A stretch of 64,000 bases of DNA. Source: Acanthornis magna. Its lineage: Eukaryota > Chordata > Aves > Passeriformes > Acanthizidae. Location of the stretch: the NCBI GenBank assembly GCA_036785705.1, contig JAWUZG010000032.1:10992001-11056000 (forward strand), written 5' to 3'. Position 1 is the stretch's first letter. Each line of letters starts with the position of its first letter. Below are positions 61,534-64,000 of this stretch, piece after piece. Under the pieces are notes generated by a model. The model saw nothing but the letters and a program-made list of their open reading frames with translations. It made no database searches and was not told the DNA's origin. The position numbers and the translations under genes are program-made.

Positions 61534-62140
61534 GAATGTTTCACAGAATGTTTCACAGAATATGCTGAATTGGAAGAGATCCACAAGGATCATTGAGTCC
61601 AACTCCTGGCCCTGAACAGACCCATCTCCAAGAATCACACCATGTGCCAGAGGGCATTGTCCAAAGGCTTCTTGAGCTCTGTCAGGCTGGTGCTGTGACC
61701 ACTTCCCTGAGGAGCTGTTCCAGTGCCCAGCCACCCTCTGGGTGAAGAACCTTTTTCTAATATCCGACCTAAACCTCCCCTGACACAGCTTCAGGCCATT
61801 CCCTCAGCACCTATCCCTGGCCACCACAGAGAAGAGATCAGTGCCTGCCCCTCCTCTTCCCCTCACGAGGAAGCTGTAACTGCAGTGAGCTCTCCCCTCA
61901 GTCTCCTCCAGGCTGAACAGACCAAGTGCCCTCAGCTGCTCCTCACACAGCTTCCCCTCAAGGCCCTTCCCCATCTTTGTTGCCCTCCTTTGGACACTCT
62001 CTAACACTTTAATGTCTTTCTTACATTGTGGCACCCAAAGCTGCCCCCAGCACTCGAGGTGAGGCTGCCCCAGTGCAGAGCTGAGCAGGACAATCCCCTC
62101 CCTTGCCCGGCTAGTGATGCTGTGCCTGAATGCACCCTGT
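61534..62140 (-). mobile_element. CR1 LINE 3' region, longest copy in window
   Basis: About 600 bp on the minus strand. It has the reversed 3' end with GTTTCACAGAAT repeats, TTGGAAGAGATCCACAAGGA, CTCCTGGCCCTGAACAG, GAGGAGCTGTTCCAGTGCCC, CTGGGTGAAGAACC and a segment coding for the last part of ORF2 on the minus strand. It is 5' truncated near 62140, so it cannot move. Confidence 0.95.
61804..62034 (-). pseudogene. CR1 ORF2 C-terminal remnant
   Basis: Minus-strand translation gives IKVLESVQRRATKMGKGLEG, then KLCEEQLRALGLFSLEETEG, and loses the consensus further on (the KRRLRGDL... segment is replaced by GRAHCSYSFL). VQRRATKM.KGLEG and E.LR.LGLFSLE are the known closing motifs of avian CR1 ORF2, after the reverse transcriptase. 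The endonuclease and polymerase parts are missing because the element is 5' truncated. Confidence 0.9.
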
Positions 62141-64000
62141 GAGGTCAGCTCTTAATTTTATGAAGATCAGTCAGAATTCCCATTCTCCCATCACAAACTA
62201 CTTCAGCTCTTCCCTACTCCAGCATCACCTGCAGTTTCAGTGGCACTGCGCTCTTCATCAATATCACGAGGGCAACAACTACAAATCAAGAAGTGATTCC
62301 TCTGGAATTCCTCGAGATTTCAAGTTTGGCAATTAGGCTCTGAAAAGTAGTCTTTGGGCACAGTTATATGTGATGATTAAGCACGCCAAAGAATGATCTT
62401 GGGATCAAGAATTTTCATGATTTGTGCGATTTATGAACTGCTAGAACAGTCATGGTTGTGATTTTGGTCCAAGCCAGCTAACAATTTCTTAAGTGACGTT
62501 TGAGCATGGGTGGGTTTGATATGGACCAGAGATTGCACAGGCTGAATAAAAGGCATCTTAAATGTGGTCACCACATTATGGAAGGAAGGAAGTTGAATAA
62601 CATGGATACAGAATGTTTTGTGATAGAAAATGGATCTAGGCATAGATTTAAAGTTTTTTTTTTATTGCCTGGATCTCAGTTTTTCACAGTAGTTGCATTT
62701 ATTTACAATTTGTGTATTATTTATTTATTTCCAAGTTATTTATGAAAATATGCATGCACACATAATTTTATCATTTGTCCAAACCTGTGCTGAACAGTTT
62801 GAGACAGCGTTATGCAGACTTTCTGTTTTGGGGAGTGGTATGAGTGACTAACTTGGTAATGTAGTTGGCAGAGACAGTGTTGGCTAAGTGCTTGGACCAA
62901 GAGCTTTGATGTAATAAAGCTGCACTTTCAAGGCCTTTTCTGCAGTGTTTTGGACAGTCCAGAGATCCAGCAATTACTGCTCCATTATTTTAGTCCCTCT
63001 GGGTATTGCATGCTGATCCTCACCAAGCTGCTTAAGTGCATTAACTTCTGAGAGCTTAGAATTTAACTAATACAACTTTTTTCTTTCTGGATTAGACTTA
63101 TTAATTAGTCCTGCATGGATTTAGAAATTCCATGTATTTCGTGTTTATTTCTGGTAGGAATGTCAGTGTGCTTTTGAGTTTTAATAGAAGTGGAAAACCA
63201 CTTTGATCTCTTCTGTATCAAATTCATATTGATTGAGACCTTTTTTTTTTCCACATGATCTGTAGTAAGGAGCATTCTGAATAGTACAATTACTGGTAGA
63301 ATCGTTAAAGAATTTTATCTCTGTCACAGGCACAGTCTGCCCACTGAGACATGGTGTATTCATCATCTGTTCTTGTGGGTAGAACAAATTTAATAATAGT
63401 CTGACATTTCCTCAATTTTATGACCTGATATTCTATAATAACATATTTTGGGCATGATTAGAGCTAATAGTATTTTTAGGAAATAACTATCACATTTTCT
63501 GGCAATGTCCAGCAATTCCTCCTAGACACTTAGTCCCTAAACATTACGAAAATACTGGTGTTTCCACTCTACCAGTCCAGTGTTTAGCAACTTGCCAACT
63601 CCTGTTGTTAATATACAGTAAAAAAGGTAAATCTTTTATCAGAAAGTAGCTCAAAGATATTTAAGAGATTGATCAGTCTCTGAGACCTGGAAGGACCTTA
63701 TTGAGTTATTAACAGCTGAAGGGAAAACTTGATCAGTAGTAGAGTTTATAAATTCTAAATAAAGCTGGGGTGTTAAAGAATATTTAATGCTGACCTGGTC
63801 ATTCCACCACTGTGAAGAATGTCAAGACTACCAAGACTCCTACTAGAAAGGATTATAGCTTTGTTTGTAAAACATAAAATAATTGTAGTATTTAATTAGC
63901 CCTTCCCTCCTTTAATTTCTTTCATAAATTGGTGGATACATGGCAAGATATAATGAAAGAATGAATGTAAATCCTTTCATTATCATAAGCCAGAAAATAT
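62141..64000. other. No gene or repeat recognised
   Basis: AT-rich DNA with T-runs at 62657-62665 and 63241-63250. No coding homology; short ORFs only. Confidence 0.6.

Noticed and set aside
1..64000. CRISPR arrays, operons, phage or other prokaryotic systems
   Set aside because: No regularly spaced repeats, no compact gene arrays and no ribosome binding sites; the window is vertebrate nuclear DNA.

Overview
This window comes from a vertebrate nuclear genome and almost certainly from a bird. It has short coding exons with GT-AG introns, AT-rich intergenic DNA, several 5'-truncated CR1 retrotransposon copies ending in degenerate ATTCTATGA-type repeats (the usual avian LINE), and one LTR resembling a common avian endogenous retrovirus family. 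There is no sign of bacterial gene organisation. The species cannot be named from this window.

The left 24.6 kb holds the 3' half of one plus-strand gene, CD109, a GPI-anchored thioester protein of the alpha-2-macroglobulin/complement C3 family. Twelve exons (581-725 to 24414-24604) join in frame to 1803 coding bases, or 600 residues plus a stop. They run from the end of the MG/CUB region before the thioester domain, through the PYGCGEQ thioester site (Cys codon 1480-1482), the thioester domain and the receptor-binding-like domain, to a hydrophobic GPI-signal tail. The N-terminal half and the promoter lie upstream of base 1. Splice phases agree at every junction. Two protein-level points stand out. 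The reactivity-defining His is kept (7191-7193). The tetra-arginine furin site known in human CD109 is absent: it aligns to Ser-Leu-Arg-Ser with two residues fewer (about 18272-18283).

The introns carry a CR1 reverse-transcriptase remnant (about 15765-16200), an old repeat of uncertain class (about 16471-16572), simple repeats, and a perfect 18-bp stem with a 7-nt loop (17125-17167).

From 24.6 to 64 kb I find no convincing gene. It looks like a gene-poor flank, possibly beginning with a long CD109 3' UTR (candidate poly(A) signals 27013-27018 and 29632-29637). It contains CR1 tails at 28147-28372, 28545-29017, 57715-57896, 60375-60522 and 61534-62140, an RT remnant near 31205-31350, a solo-LTR-like element on the minus strand at 48420-48871, an ancient CR1-like fragment near 43915-44040, homopolymer runs and a few short tandem duplications. 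I found no evidence for an undescribed multi-gene system. The best leads are the missing CD109 furin site and the intronic hairpin.
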